From: Aldehydirespirator sp965221185
Lineage (GTDB): Bacteria; Actinomycetota; Acidimicrobiia; Acidimicrobiales; Aldehydirespiratoraceae
DNA: 64,000 nucleotides
Direction of reading: 5' to 3'
NCBI GenBank assembly: GCA_965221185.1
Contig: OZ244866.1
Span: 2,356,001-2,420,000 of the forward strand
The notes beneath the pieces are model-generated. The model ran no database searches, was not told where the DNA came from, and saw only the letters and a program-made list of their open reading frames with translations. How positions within the stretch are numbered: position 1 is the first letter of the stretch; each line of letters opens with the position of its first letter. The translations under genes were made by a program, and so were the position numbers. This document shows positions 53,401-62,020 of the stretch, piece by piece.

Positions 53401-53893
53401 TCCCGACATGCGGGCGTTCGTGCTCACTCTGGCAAGCGACAGCATCAAGGCCGATTTCGACTGGGCGAAGGCTGTCGCCACCGTCGTCGCCAAGAAAGCG
53501 CCGGCGGAATGGACTGACCACGACCTGCTGCACTTCCGACGCGAGATCACCGAGCAGTTCGGCGCATTTCACCGGCTCATGGCTCTCCACGCCGAACACC
53601 GGGCCTGCGGTGGCGGCGCCTTCAAGCCCTTCCGCGTGACAGTGACCAGCGCCGACGGCAACGAGCACGCCCGCCTCGTCGGGGTCGACCAGGCGCTGCG
53701 TCCGGAGGCCGAGAGAGTTCTGAAGACCGTCCTCCAAGAACTCACCAAGATCACAGGATCCCCCTTACGAGCGCACCACGCCCTGCTAGCGCTGCTGGGG
53801 GAGCGCCTGCTACCCGACACGGCCACACCCGCCGAAGAGTTGCTACTATCCGAAATATCCGATCTATCCGGGAGTCGATTGGGCCATGGCTGA
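50420..53893 (+). CDS. sspC: Large P-loop ATPase, SspC-like
   Basis: 1157 residues. A P-loop NTPase domain is near the N-terminus: Walker A GPYGSGKS at residues 64-71 and Walker B LLLVIDEF at 198-205. The remainder is helical, with a winged-helix-like stretch (ARLAKAIALLNLVSTTG) around residues 415-470. In Ssp systems the SspC ATPase is thought to open the duplex so that the nicked strand can be sulfurated. ATG 50420 overlaps the sspB stop; the long frame upstream is antisense-like noise inside sspB. It overlaps sspD by 8 bp. Confidence 0.72.
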   Translation: MMTMLADGISVGSRFARSANLERDIAQSEPLDGYVVTARALDVIERIASTAATGAAGGAWSLTGPYGSGKSSLALLLDAALGTRSEVRHAALKLIDDASAAVGDLLRKAHHRYGTEDCGFHRGLVTAGREPLNRTVLWALHRAVLRSYGSIPSPKGFRAAETLRGALEDAETDDPRRPGPSPSALLEVARCLAEDAPLLLVIDEFGKNLEAIRDGGNADPYLLQQLAEAGQGSGLPIFVLTLQHLSFEDHMAGADGPQRREWAKVQGRFEDVTFVESAGQTRALIGTVFDVQDDSLRARINGWASVQAKRMRALGVADLADPKTVASCYPLHPLAALVLPELCSRYGQHERTLFSFLTGPHSASASSFLASTELPVHGRPPSLGLEAVYDYFVGSSALNIESARLSGRWTEIATRLRDSHGLTPSQARLAKAIALLNLVSTTGTIRASRQLLALTDKSGNGALAKLEDAGVVTYRDFADEYRIWHGTDVDIQLLLDAARRRIERQPLVEILSDIDQPQPVVAARHSAENDVLRVFHKRYASCEEQVEPVDAFSRYDGEVLLVVDSHRRTPTMARPSATTKPIVAAIPGDVTDLDAAAREVAAVKDALNDPSVAEDWVARQELSERLAQTRVAFDQALADTFHSDACEWILLGIEDGQKLRRGRGTAALSDAANRAYSNTPMIRNEMLNRTVLTSQGAKARAILLKAMIEHGSDPDLGLKGYGPEVAMYRAFLHGTGLHDADAMGFGEPFDDSLQPAWNMLQEEFKRATTRRVNLNDIYAALLSPTYGMKSGAIPVLVTAALIAASDEIAIYEHGTFKPLLTSELSERMVRNPGHFDIKHFANTTGAREQVVQALVDRLKPQSHFRMHRVANVLTVVGHLVSRISRLDNYTLRTRNLEPKTLRAREALLAAVEPDELLFMALPEALGFRPVPAHTKTYSKASAYAVEVAVVVDELTSNYERLLSQLLKLLLDASAETTRLAVMGQADALEGEVLDPDMRAFVLTLASDSIKADFDWAKAVATVVAKKAPAEWTDHDLLHFRREITEQFGAFHRLMALHAEHRACGGGAFKPFRVTVTSADGNEHARLVGVDQALRPEAERVLKTVLQELTKITGSPLRAHHALLALLGERLLPDTATPAEELLLSEISDLSGSRLGHG

Positions 53894-54734
53894 AGCAGTC
53901 CGTCACATCTGCGGTATCTCCGGCGGTAAAGACTCCAGCGCGCTCGCCGTCTACTTGCGGAACCGAGTGCCCGACATGGAGTACTTCTTCTGCGACACCG
54001 GCGCCGAGTTGCCCGAGACCTACGAGTATCTGACCCGCCTGGAGGTGATCCTCGCCAAGTCCATCGTGCGGCTAAACGCGTCGCGGGGGTTCGACCACTG
54101 GTTCGAGGTGTTCCGGGGGACGCTGCCGTCGCCCCAGATGCGGTGGTGCACCAAGAATATGAAGATCAAGCCCATCGAAGAGTGGATCGGCGACGAGCCA
54201 GCCGTGTCCTACGTGGCGATCAGGGCCGACGAGTCCAACCGCAAGGGCTACATCTCCACCAAGCCCAACATCGAGACCCGCTTCCCGTTCGTGGAGGACA
54301 GCGTCGATCACGCAGGTGTGATGAGGATCCTCCACGACGCCGGCATCGGCCTGCCCGCCTACTACGAGTGGCGGACTCGCTCAGGCTGCTACTTCTGCTT
54401 CTACCAGCGCAAGGCCGAGTGGATCGGCCTCGCCGAGCGCCACCCCGACCTCTTCGACCGGGCGGTAGCCATCGAGCAGAAGGTCCTCCAAGACGCCGGA
54501 GTCAACGGAGACGCCGACTTCGGCGACCGGGCCATGCGAGGCCGCCAGTACACATGGTCCGGCGGGGAGACCTTGCTCCAACTCCGCTCCCGACGTGAGC
54601 AGATCCTCGAGCGCCATGACGCAGCCATGGCCCGAGCCAACAAGACAAGGGCCAACCTCCCCCTCATCGAAGCGCTTGCCGACGCCTTCAACGAAGATGA
54701 CGACACCGAGGCCTGCACCGTCTGCGCGCTATGA
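53886..54734 (+). CDS. sspD: PAPS reductase-family ATP pyrophosphatase, SspD/DndC-like
   Basis: 282 residues. The PP-loop SGGKDSSA is at residues 12-19; it is followed by FFCDTGAELPETYEY, MRWCTKNMKIKP and SGCYFCFYQRK, whose cysteines can hold an Fe-S cluster, and a C-terminal CTVC. Such enzymes adenylate a phosphate oxygen so that sulfur from the desulfurase can replace it, which is the chemistry of DNA phosphorothioation. It overlaps sspC by 8 bp and the following gene by ATGA, so it belongs to one transcription unit. SspD is preferred to DndC because of the DUF4007 and SspC-like neighbours and the absence of DndB/DndE. Confidence 0.82.
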   Translation: MAEAVRHICGISGGKDSSALAVYLRNRVPDMEYFFCDTGAELPETYEYLTRLEVILAKSIVRLNASRGFDHWFEVFRGTLPSPQMRWCTKNMKIKPIEEWIGDEPAVSYVAIRADESNRKGYISTKPNIETRFPFVEDSVDHAGVMRILHDAGIGLPAYYEWRTRSGCYFCFYQRKAEWIGLAERHPDLFDRAVAIEQKVLQDAGVNGDADFGDRAMRGRQYTWSGGETLLQLRSRREQILERHDAAMARANKTRANLPLIEALADAFNEDDDTEACTVCAL

Positions 54735-57280
54735 CAGGCGCTGCCTCACCCGTACGACAGGACTCCGACGGCAATCACTACTGGACCTTCATTGTCAGCA
54801 ACACCCACCTCCAGAGCAATCGTCGGATAGCGTTTCCGCAAGACGTGGCAGAGGCTCTTGGTTGCAAGCCAGATGCTGTCACTCGCATAGCGGTGGAGAA
54901 CCCTGCGGGCTGCCGCAAGCTAATGGTGCTCTTGGAGCGGAGACCATCTGCAAGAACGATCATTCTCCATCTCGCCGAACCTCTCAGGAGACTGAACGCC
55001 GCCCAGGAGCAGTTGATCGATCTTGTGGTCGCTGGTCCAAGACGAGTGGTATTGAGGCCGAGCACACGCTCAATGCCATTGACCTGGGGAGCTAGACCCA
55101 GAAACTCCAATCCAGGGACTCCGGGGCCAACTCGGACCGCAGCACCTGCGCGGCCAGCACCATGGGGCAGTCCACCTACGCCCCTCCTGCCGGCCTGGCA
55201 CTTGGACGCGCTAGCGGCGGTCTCTCTACCGTCCGACCTAGTGACTCTGCTGGACGGCGAGGCCGGCGAGACCCAGTTACGCTCCATCGGCGATCTTGTC
55301 GGTTTCTGGGAGTCGCGAACGGAACCCGTCGGAATAGAAGCCCGCCGCGCTCTGTCGCGCATAGTGAGGCAGCAGCGCTGGCCGCCGAAAGACCACATAG
55401 TAATTCCCAGCGAAGCCGAGGCCGTCCATCTATTGGAATGCCCTCTCGGGCAGCGTGCGACAAACTGCGTCAGCAGAGCGGTGGCTGACAGAAGACTCAA
55501 GACCGAACAGCCTGTGACAGTTGGTTGGCTCTTGTCGTTGCAGAACTTCGGCATCGCCTCCTTGCTGGAGGTCATGTGTGTCGCAGAAGCTGCCGTCGAG
55601 AGCGGATTCTTGACAGGGCGGCCCGCATCGGCACCCGATCAACCGGCTACGTCACCGAAGCCCTCCGAGCCTCCAGACCCATCGATAACCACATGGAGTT
55701 TCGCGATCCCCCTGCTGAAGAGGCTTCTCGCTGGCTCGGCTGAGTTCTACGGCGCACACACCCTAACCGACGCACTCACCTGCGATCTCGGAAGGATCAT
55801 CTCCGAACTGCACATGGAGGACCCTCTCAACGGCCTTCTCATCTGCGACCTTGCCGACAGGCGAACCTTCGCGGAAGAAGCGGTTTCTGCCGTGACAGAG
55901 TTCTGGGAAGCGCTGTCACCGATAGAACGACTCATCCTCGAGGAGCGCGTACTCGCGCCAGAGCCGCTAAGCCTTGTAGAGATCGGCCGGAAGACAAGCC
56001 TCTCTCGGGAACGGATTCGTCAGATACAGAAGCCCCTAGAGGCCAGGTTGCGCCAATCCCGCGATGTTGACGGTGACGTCCGATCCTGGGTGAGCTTCGT
56101 CGGGGCCACGATTCGCCATCATGTCGGCCCGATCGTGGCCGAGAGGGATCTGGAGGAGCGCATTACGCGGGCGTTCCCGGATGTGGAGACCGCGGAGGCG
56201 GACAAGTCTGTCATGCCCATCGCGCGGCAACTGCTTCGAAGGGAACTTGGATACGCCTGCCATGGTGGAGTCTGTTTCGACGACGCGGCGTCCGAAGTAG
56301 TCAAGGGTCTCAAGGACTCAGCCCGCTGTATTGCGGATGATACCGGGCTCATCGACGAGCGAGATCTGCGAGCTCGCCTGCCCGAGGAGACGTGGCAGCA
56401 GCACTGGGCCGTCCTCTTGGCGCGGTGCGGCCTCTTGCGCCTTAGCGGCCGGCTGGCACTGCGGGACACAGCGAAGGCCCGGGCTAGGGCGGCGCTGATT
56501 TCGATTGGCCGGCCGGCAACAAAGGAAGAAGTAGCGCAACAGAGCGGGCTGGACTCCGCCCGCGCTGGTGCACAACTGTCGGCAATGGACGGCGTGGTGC
56601 GGGCCGACAAGAACCGGTGGGGCCTTGCAGAGTGGATCGACGACGAGTACGAGGGAATCGCCGCAGAGATCGTGCAGCGCATCGAAGAGGACGGCGGAGC
56701 GACGCGCCTAGAGAGGCTGCTCGAAGAGTTGCCCCGTATGTTCGAAGTGAGCGAGAATAGCGTTCGTTCATATATCGCGACGCCGAAATTCTCACTCAAG
56801 GACGGCTACGTCAGCGCAGCCGATTCATCTTCCATCAGGCTTCGGTCCCTCGCTGACGCCGTCCACGGTCACACGGTTGACGGGCGGCCATACTGGCAAT
56901 TCAGAGTGGAGGACCGATACTTCGATGGCTACAGCCTGACCGGACTGCCACCTGAGATAGTAAAGGCACTTGGCTGTGAGCCGGACGGGCGGGTACGCGT
57001 TCCGATCTCGGAACCCACTGACTGCAAGCCCATTTCGGTGAGCTGGCCGCTCGCCTCTAACGCCGGCGCCAACATTGGATATCTCTCTGAGCCGCTGCGC
57101 CGGCTCGGCGCGCGCGGCGGCGAGCGTGCCCTGTTCGTCATCGACAGCCCCGAGAGCGTCTCGATACGGCTCGAGACCCCCGTCATCGACGAGGAGGCCA
57201 CCAAAGAAGTAGACGCGGCATCCTTCGAACGGGGGCATAACTTCCTAGAGCGGATGAAGAACAGGCGCCGGGCGCTGTGA
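54731..57280 (+). CDS. Sigma-region-4 / alpha-CTD-like multidomain protein of Ssp effector module
   Basis: 849 residues. Helix-hairpin-helix text like the RNA polymerase alpha C-terminal domain covers about 236-288 (LGQRATNCVSRAV, VTVGWLLSLQNFG), with a weaker copy at 174-217. Sigma-70 region 4-like text is at 388-442 (SPIERLILEERVL, LVEIGRKTSLSRERIRQIQ). Further helix-turn-helix segments follow (PATKEEVAQQSGLDS). The two ends carry related domains: HYWTF...ALGCKPD...LAEPLRRL (12-100) and PYWQF...ALGCEPD...LSEPLRRL (about 710-800). It could recognise DNA or contact RNA polymerase. It occupies the place of the first gene of an SspFGH-like effector set, but that assignment is inference. Confidence 0.6.
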   Translation: MTGAASPVRQDSDGNHYWTFIVSNTHLQSNRRIAFPQDVAEALGCKPDAVTRIAVENPAGCRKLMVLLERRPSARTIILHLAEPLRRLNAAQEQLIDLVVAGPRRVVLRPSTRSMPLTWGARPRNSNPGTPGPTRTAAPARPAPWGSPPTPLLPAWHLDALAAVSLPSDLVTLLDGEAGETQLRSIGDLVGFWESRTEPVGIEARRALSRIVRQQRWPPKDHIVIPSEAEAVHLLECPLGQRATNCVSRAVADRRLKTEQPVTVGWLLSLQNFGIASLLEVMCVAEAAVESGFLTGRPASAPDQPATSPKPSEPPDPSITTWSFAIPLLKRLLAGSAEFYGAHTLTDALTCDLGRIISELHMEDPLNGLLICDLADRRTFAEEAVSAVTEFWEALSPIERLILEERVLAPEPLSLVEIGRKTSLSRERIRQIQKPLEARLRQSRDVDGDVRSWVSFVGATIRHHVGPIVAERDLEERITRAFPDVETAEADKSVMPIARQLLRRELGYACHGGVCFDDAASEVVKGLKDSARCIADDTGLIDERDLRARLPEETWQQHWAVLLARCGLLRLSGRLALRDTAKARARAALISIGRPATKEEVAQQSGLDSARAGAQLSAMDGVVRADKNRWGLAEWIDDEYEGIAAEIVQRIEEDGGATRLERLLEELPRMFEVSENSVRSYIATPKFSLKDGYVSAADSSSIRLRSLADAVHGHTVDGRPYWQFRVEDRYFDGYSLTGLPPEIVKALGCEPDGRVRVPISEPTDCKPISVSWPLASNAGANIGYLSEPLRRLGARGGERALFVIDSPESVSIRLETPVIDEEATKEVDAASFERGHNFLERMKNRRRAL

Positions 57281-59553
57281 GTGCTTTGGCCTCTGAGCCC
57301 ACTATGCAGCCCGGGCTATATCGCCTGCCCGAAGCCCCTATCGGAGAGAACGTGCTCATTCCGGGATTCCGCGCTGCGAAGTCGGTTCGCGGGGCGTTCG
57401 GATGGTTCACCGCAGGATGGATTAGGCAACTCGCGCACGGCCTAGCTGAGTACCTCAACCGGCAAGACACAACACCGATTACCTTCACCGTGGCGCCAAT
57501 CATGTACCCGAGAGAGCGTGATGCGATCGAGGCTGCGCAGACGATGACGGCCGAAGAGGCCGCCCAGCGCGTTGCCGAGGTGTTCATTGACGGGCGGCTT
57601 GAAGCGGACGCCCTCGGCCGCCACGCCTTGGACTGCCTGGCTTGGATGCTCGCCGCAGGCCGCCTTTACTTGCGGGTCGCGATTCCCAGGCCCGGATCGA
57701 ACTACCATCCCAAGCTCTGGCTCTTCGACGACGGCGAGCACCAAGTCCTAGTCAGAGGATCCGCCAACGCCACCGGCCGCGGCCTCGACGGCGCCGTGGA
57801 GCACATGGACGTCGATGTCTCCTGGAGCGAGCACGGGCAAAGACGTGTCAGGGCCGGAGTCGCAATGCTCGACGACTGGGAGCACGGAAGAAGCCTCGGC
57901 ATAGAACGCGTCGTGGGCATGCCGGACGCCCTCAAAGAAGGAATCGTCAAGACCGCGCCCACAACGCCACCCTGCATCGAGGACTACTACTGGGCCCTTC
58001 CCAAGGCCGCGCCCCCTCCCAGCAGCCGAGACTCGAGCGCAGAGCGACTGGAGAAGCTGCGCTCCCGGTTCGGTCCTCGGCTCGCCCAAGATCCGCCTCG
58101 GCTGCGCATACCCGATTGGCTGGAGTGGCAGACCGGCGACTATGCGCACCAAGGAGAGGCCGTCGCCGCGTGGGAGTCGGCCGGCGAGCGCGGGACACTC
58201 GCCATGGCTACCGGCGCAGGCAAGACACTCACAGCTCTCGTGTGCGTAGCACGCGCTCAGGAGCGCATAGACGAAGCGCTTCTTGTCATCGTTTCGGCGC
58301 CGTCAGTGCCTCTCATCAGCCAATGGCGCGAAGAGATCCAACACTTCGGCGTAGAAGCGGCCACCCCCACCCTTGCAGCGAACACCAACAGTGCGATCAC
58401 CAACCTGCTCCGCTCCCTTGGCGCGGGCGGCACACACATAGCGGTGGTCACTAACAACCTGCTGTGCGATCCCGCCTTCCAGAGAACAGCAGTTGGCCTG
58501 ATCGACAACGCGCCCGGCCCGGTCGCCACCATGCTGATAGCCGACGAAGCGCACACACTCGGAGCCAAGAGCTTCGTCGCGAACAAGCCTGAGTTCTTTG
58601 AGCGGCGCCTCGCATTATCAGCCACCCCGGAACGCCAGCACGACCCCGACGGCACCGAGGAGATATTCGAGTTCTTCGGCCCGCAGGTCTACGAGTTCGG
58701 GCTCGGCCGGGCCATCGGGTTCTGTCTCACGCCATACGACTACCACGTGCACGCCACAGTTCTCGACGACGACGAGCTGGACGAGTTTCACGAGTTGACG
58801 AAACGGATAGGACGAATAGCATCCCGACTTCGGGACCAACTCCAAGACGACACCGCCCTCAAGGGCCTGCTAATCAGGAGACGCAGAATCATTGAGACCG
58901 CCGAGGCGAAGCTCCCTTTGTTGCGAGAGGTCCTGAATCGCCGAGGGCCACGGTCCCTCAGACACGCCCTCGTGTATGCGTCCGCGAAGAACCCCGAACA
59001 ATTCGACCGCATCGCCGCGGCCCTCACGGACCTAGGGGTCCATTGGGCGTCCGTAACTCAGGAGACGACGGCAAGGCCCCGCAAACTCGACGACACGCTG
59101 AAGCTGTTCGCAGACGGTGGCTTGCAGATCCTGCTTGCAAAGAGAGTACTCGACGAAGGCGTGGACATTCCAAGCACCCGGGAAGCGTTCATCGTCGCAT
59201 CGTCTACGGTCGAGCGGGAATGGATCCAGCGGCGCGGCCGGATCCTGCGCCGGCATCCTGGGAAAGCGCACGCAGTTCTACACGACTTCCTCGCGCTGCC
59301 CCCGGTGCAGTTGGTCCGAAGCGCGGGCGACTCTGACAAGGATCTCAAGCGGATCGTCCGCAGCGAGTTGTCCCGCGCGTTCGCCTTCGCCGCGCATGCC
59401 CGCAACGGCGCAGGCAGCGACGGCGTCCTCGCTCACCTTGAACTAATCAAGAGCGCCTACTGGCCGGGACCTGAGCACCGGGCCCTGTCGATCCTGCAGG
59501 CCCCGGGCGATCATCTGATCGACCCGTCCACACCCGAGGGGACACCATGGTAA
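57277..59553 (+). CDS. DEAD/DEAH helicase with N-terminal PLD-like nuclease domain
   Basis: 758 residues. An N-terminal phospholipase-D-like motif is HPKLWLF (144-150) with GSANAT (161-166), typical of single-HKD nucleases. The SF2 helicase follows: Walker A ATGAGKT (311-317), DEAH (423-426), SAT (448-450), and motifs V/VI in LDEGVDIPSTREAFI and QRRGRILRR. Nuclease plus translocase in one chain fits an enzyme that degrades foreign DNA. GTG 57277 overlaps the preceding stop (GTGA), and the end overlaps the next gene by 7 bp. Discrimination between sulfur-modified self and unmodified DNA is proposed, not shown. Confidence 0.8.
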   Translation: MSALASEPTMQPGLYRLPEAPIGENVLIPGFRAAKSVRGAFGWFTAGWIRQLAHGLAEYLNRQDTTPITFTVAPIMYPRERDAIEAAQTMTAEEAAQRVAEVFIDGRLEADALGRHALDCLAWMLAAGRLYLRVAIPRPGSNYHPKLWLFDDGEHQVLVRGSANATGRGLDGAVEHMDVDVSWSEHGQRRVRAGVAMLDDWEHGRSLGIERVVGMPDALKEGIVKTAPTTPPCIEDYYWALPKAAPPPSSRDSSAERLEKLRSRFGPRLAQDPPRLRIPDWLEWQTGDYAHQGEAVAAWESAGERGTLAMATGAGKTLTALVCVARAQERIDEALLVIVSAPSVPLISQWREEIQHFGVEAATPTLAANTNSAITNLLRSLGAGGTHIAVVTNNLLCDPAFQRTAVGLIDNAPGPVATMLIADEAHTLGAKSFVANKPEFFERRLALSATPERQHDPDGTEEIFEFFGPQVYEFGLGRAIGFCLTPYDYHVHATVLDDDELDEFHELTKRIGRIASRLRDQLQDDTALKGLLIRRRRIIETAEAKLPLLREVLNRRGPRSLRHALVYASAKNPEQFDRIAAALTDLGVHWASVTQETTARPRKLDDTLKLFADGGLQILLAKRVLDEGVDIPSTREAFIVASSTVEREWIQRRGRILRRHPGKAHAVLHDFLALPPVQLVRSAGDSDKDLKRIVRSELSRAFAFAAHARNGAGSDGVLAHLELIKSAYWPGPEHRALSILQAPGDHLIDPSTPEGTPW

Positions 59554-59762
59554 GCAACTATGACCGCATTTACCTTGAAATACAGAAGGAGGCCAAGCGT
59601 GTCGAGCGAGAACATGGCGTGCCAGCAGATCCGCTAACCGAGCTGGTGATGGGGATAGTGGACACCGAGGACCGCAATCGGATTAGACCGCTGGGAAACG
59701 TCAAGCAGCGAATAGAGAACATGATTGCCGACGCCTCTCGTGCGCATACGCGGGACCCGTAG
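59547..59762 (+). CDS. Small hypothetical protein of defence operon, 71 aa
   Basis: Starts MVSNYDRIYLEIQKEAKR, highly charged and helical, and ends KQRIENMIADASRAHTRDP. It overlaps the helicase stop and ends 8 bp before the SMC-like ATPase gene, so it is almost certainly translated as part of the operon. No family recognised; it may be an adaptor for one of its neighbours. Confidence 0.6.
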   Translation: MVSNYDRIYLEIQKEAKRVEREHGVPADPLTELVMGIVDTEDRNRIRPLGNVKQRIENMIADASRAHTRDP

Positions 59763-59770
59763 GAACGGCC

Positions 59771-62008
59771 ATGCTGACAATACACCGCGTCGAGATCAAG
59801 GACTTCGTGTGCTTTGATCGTCTCGTCATCGAACCGTCCGCTGTCTCCGACAAGCCCTTGACGGTCATACGCGCCGAGAACAGTTCCGGCAAGACGACCT
59901 TCTTGCGGGCCGTCCGTTGGGGCATGTACGGCGAGAAGGGACTTCCGGGCATCGCGTCGCGGTTCCCTCTGCATCCAGCCTGGTGGAGCCCAGACCGACC
60001 CGCCATGGAAACCAGCGTGTCAATAGAATTCGAGACAGACGGATCCAGCCGCAACTTCGAGGCGACAGGGGCTACACCGTCACGGTACCTGCTCTGCCGG
60101 ACTGTGAGAACAATCGGAAAGCCCGAAGCGAGAGATGACGAACCCGACTTCCACCGTATCGAAGAAAAGGCCACCCTTATGGTGCGGGCTCTCGACGGCC
60201 AGTGGGGCACGCATGAGCAGTCCCCGGACGCGGTAGTCGCTGAACTGCTGCCATGGGAGTTGAGAGACTTCTTCATCATGAACGCCGATGAGGCCGCCGA
60301 CTTTGTCGGCGGTAGCGAGAACAAGCCCGTATCTCGGCAGGAATATCGGGCCAAGACAACTGACGCGATCAATAGCTTGCTCGGTCTAGAGGTGTTCAAG
60401 AAGGCCCGCGACCGGGTTGAGGAAATCGCCCGAGGATTTGCAAAGAAAGCCACCAACGCCATTGGCGATCGCGATCTAATCGAACTCCAAGAAAAGCTGG
60501 ATGAGAGGAGAGCACGCAAGCAGAAGACCGAGGAAGCGATCCAAGAGTTGAAGGGCACGGAGGCAGACCTAGCCGACAGTCTCGAACAACTTGAGTCGGA
60601 TCTCGAGGAAGAGATCGGGCGGCTAAGCGCCTACGACACCTGGAGTGAACGGCTCGGCAAGAACCGTGAGGAGCACAAGTCGGCAGTTTCCGAACGCGCC
60701 AACTTCGTCGCCGACCTTGCAGGCAGCCTTGAGTCGCCCGACTTACTCGCTCGATTGGCGTCTGTGGCGATTATGTCGACCCACAGGTTCCTCGAACCGC
60801 TGCATGAACAGGGGCGTATACCCGTCGCCCATCTCTCGTTCGTCCGCAGCCTGCTGCAGCAGGGCCGATGCGTCTGCGGACAGGACCTCTCAGAAGATAG
60901 CGATCATCGGCGCTGCGTGGAGCGAAGGGTCGCTGAAGCAGATCAAGAGGCAGCTAGAGCCGGTTACCTGTACCACCTCTATCAGGCGACGCTGTCGCTG
61001 CACGGCCTGGCAGAGACCTCTGATTGGAAGAACAAGCGCGCCCGCCATGCCGCCAATCTCGCCCTCTGCGATAAGCGAATCTCTGACTTGGAAACTGAAG
61101 AGAAGGATCTCGATTCTAGGCTGGCCGACATCGAAGAGGAGAAGGTACAGACCGCCAGGGACGAGATAGCAGCCTACAAGATTCAACTCGAAACAGTAAG
61201 ACGGGATCTGACGCTTCTCGAAGCGACAAGGCGGCAACTGGAACAAGAAATAGACCCGCTTGTAAAAGAGATCGCCCAGCGGCAACGCAACGAGCAAGCG
61301 GCAACTGACCTTCGTATCGCAGAGGAAATGGCACAATATGCGGTCGATCTTCTCGACCGGGCCTACTCAACCATCGAACAAGACCAAGTGAACGCCTTGT
61401 CAGAGCGGATGAACCTGCTCTTTCAGCAGATGGCCGCCAACGTCTCAGACGCGGACTTCTCTGAGGCCCACCACAGCAAAGCCAATCTCCGTATGATCAC
61501 AAGAGTGGGCGTGCGACCTGTTGAAGGCAGGATCGGGAGCTTCGAGATCTACGCATTGAATAACCGTGCACGTGCCATGACGCCAGTCCAAATCAACGGT
61601 GCTTCGCGGCGCGTACTTGCTCTCTCCTTCGTGCTAGCGCTCTGTGACGAATCGAATACGCAGGCACCGCTCATCGCTGACTCACTACTCAATTTCTTGT
61701 CCGGTTCAGTGCGGCATAACACCCTGAGAGTGACTTCGGAGCACTCCCGGCAGCCGATCCTATTACTCACAAACTCAGACCTAGAGGCGTCCACAGAGGT
61801 AGCGGTAGTAGAAAGACACGCCGGAGCCACTTACACACTTACCGGCCAATGGGACGCTATTGAAGCCGGTACGGGCGGGGACGTAGTTCGTCGGACCCAA
61901 GACAAGTTGGTAGCGCTACTGTGCTCATGCGGGCCTCGCCAGCATTGCGACATCTGTGAGCGCACCGGACAAGCGGAAGCTGTCGGCTGGACAAGACGAC
62001 ACAACTAA
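59771..62008 (+). CDS. DndD/SMC-like AAA ATPase with two cysteine clusters
   Basis: 745 residues. N-terminal ATPase half: VEIKDFVCFDRL and the P-loop AENSSGKTT (35-43), where the usual first Gly is Ala. Long coiled coils (about 215-280 and 395-530) flank a zinc-hook-like CVCGQDL near residue 370. The C-terminal half has NGASRRVLALSFVLALC (signature-like) and PLIADSLLNFL (Walker B-like), though the usual Asp-Glu pair is atypical. A second cluster, CSCGPRQHCDICE, ends the protein. Closest in design to DndD and RecF/SMC-like defence ATPases. It probably couples ATP use to DNA recognition in the Ssp effector module. Confidence 0.7.
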   Translation: MLTIHRVEIKDFVCFDRLVIEPSAVSDKPLTVIRAENSSGKTTFLRAVRWGMYGEKGLPGIASRFPLHPAWWSPDRPAMETSVSIEFETDGSSRNFEATGATPSRYLLCRTVRTIGKPEARDDEPDFHRIEEKATLMVRALDGQWGTHEQSPDAVVAELLPWELRDFFIMNADEAADFVGGSENKPVSRQEYRAKTTDAINSLLGLEVFKKARDRVEEIARGFAKKATNAIGDRDLIELQEKLDERRARKQKTEEAIQELKGTEADLADSLEQLESDLEEEIGRLSAYDTWSERLGKNREEHKSAVSERANFVADLAGSLESPDLLARLASVAIMSTHRFLEPLHEQGRIPVAHLSFVRSLLQQGRCVCGQDLSEDSDHRRCVERRVAEADQEAARAGYLYHLYQATLSLHGLAETSDWKNKRARHAANLALCDKRISDLETEEKDLDSRLADIEEEKVQTARDEIAAYKIQLETVRRDLTLLEATRRQLEQEIDPLVKEIAQRQRNEQAATDLRIAEEMAQYAVDLLDRAYSTIEQDQVNALSERMNLLFQQMAANVSDADFSEAHHSKANLRMITRVGVRPVEGRIGSFEIYALNNRARAMTPVQINGASRRVLALSFVLALCDESNTQAPLIADSLLNFLSGSVRHNTLRVTSEHSRQPILLLTNSDLEASTEVAVVERHAGATYTLTGQWDAIEAGTGGDVVRRTQDKLVALLCSCGPRQHCDICERTGQAEAVGWTRRHN

Positions 62009-62020
62009 AGGACCGCCACC

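Noticed and set aside
54731..57280. Ordinary sigma factor gene
   Set aside because: No region 2 or -10-binding motif; only region 4-like text inside a much longer protein within a defence operon.
47567..62008. Classical DndABCDE system
   Set aside because: No DndB or DndE homologue; the DUF4007 protein and the large ATPase next to the PP-loop protein fit Ssp better. The DndD-like ATPase lies downstream with the effector genes.
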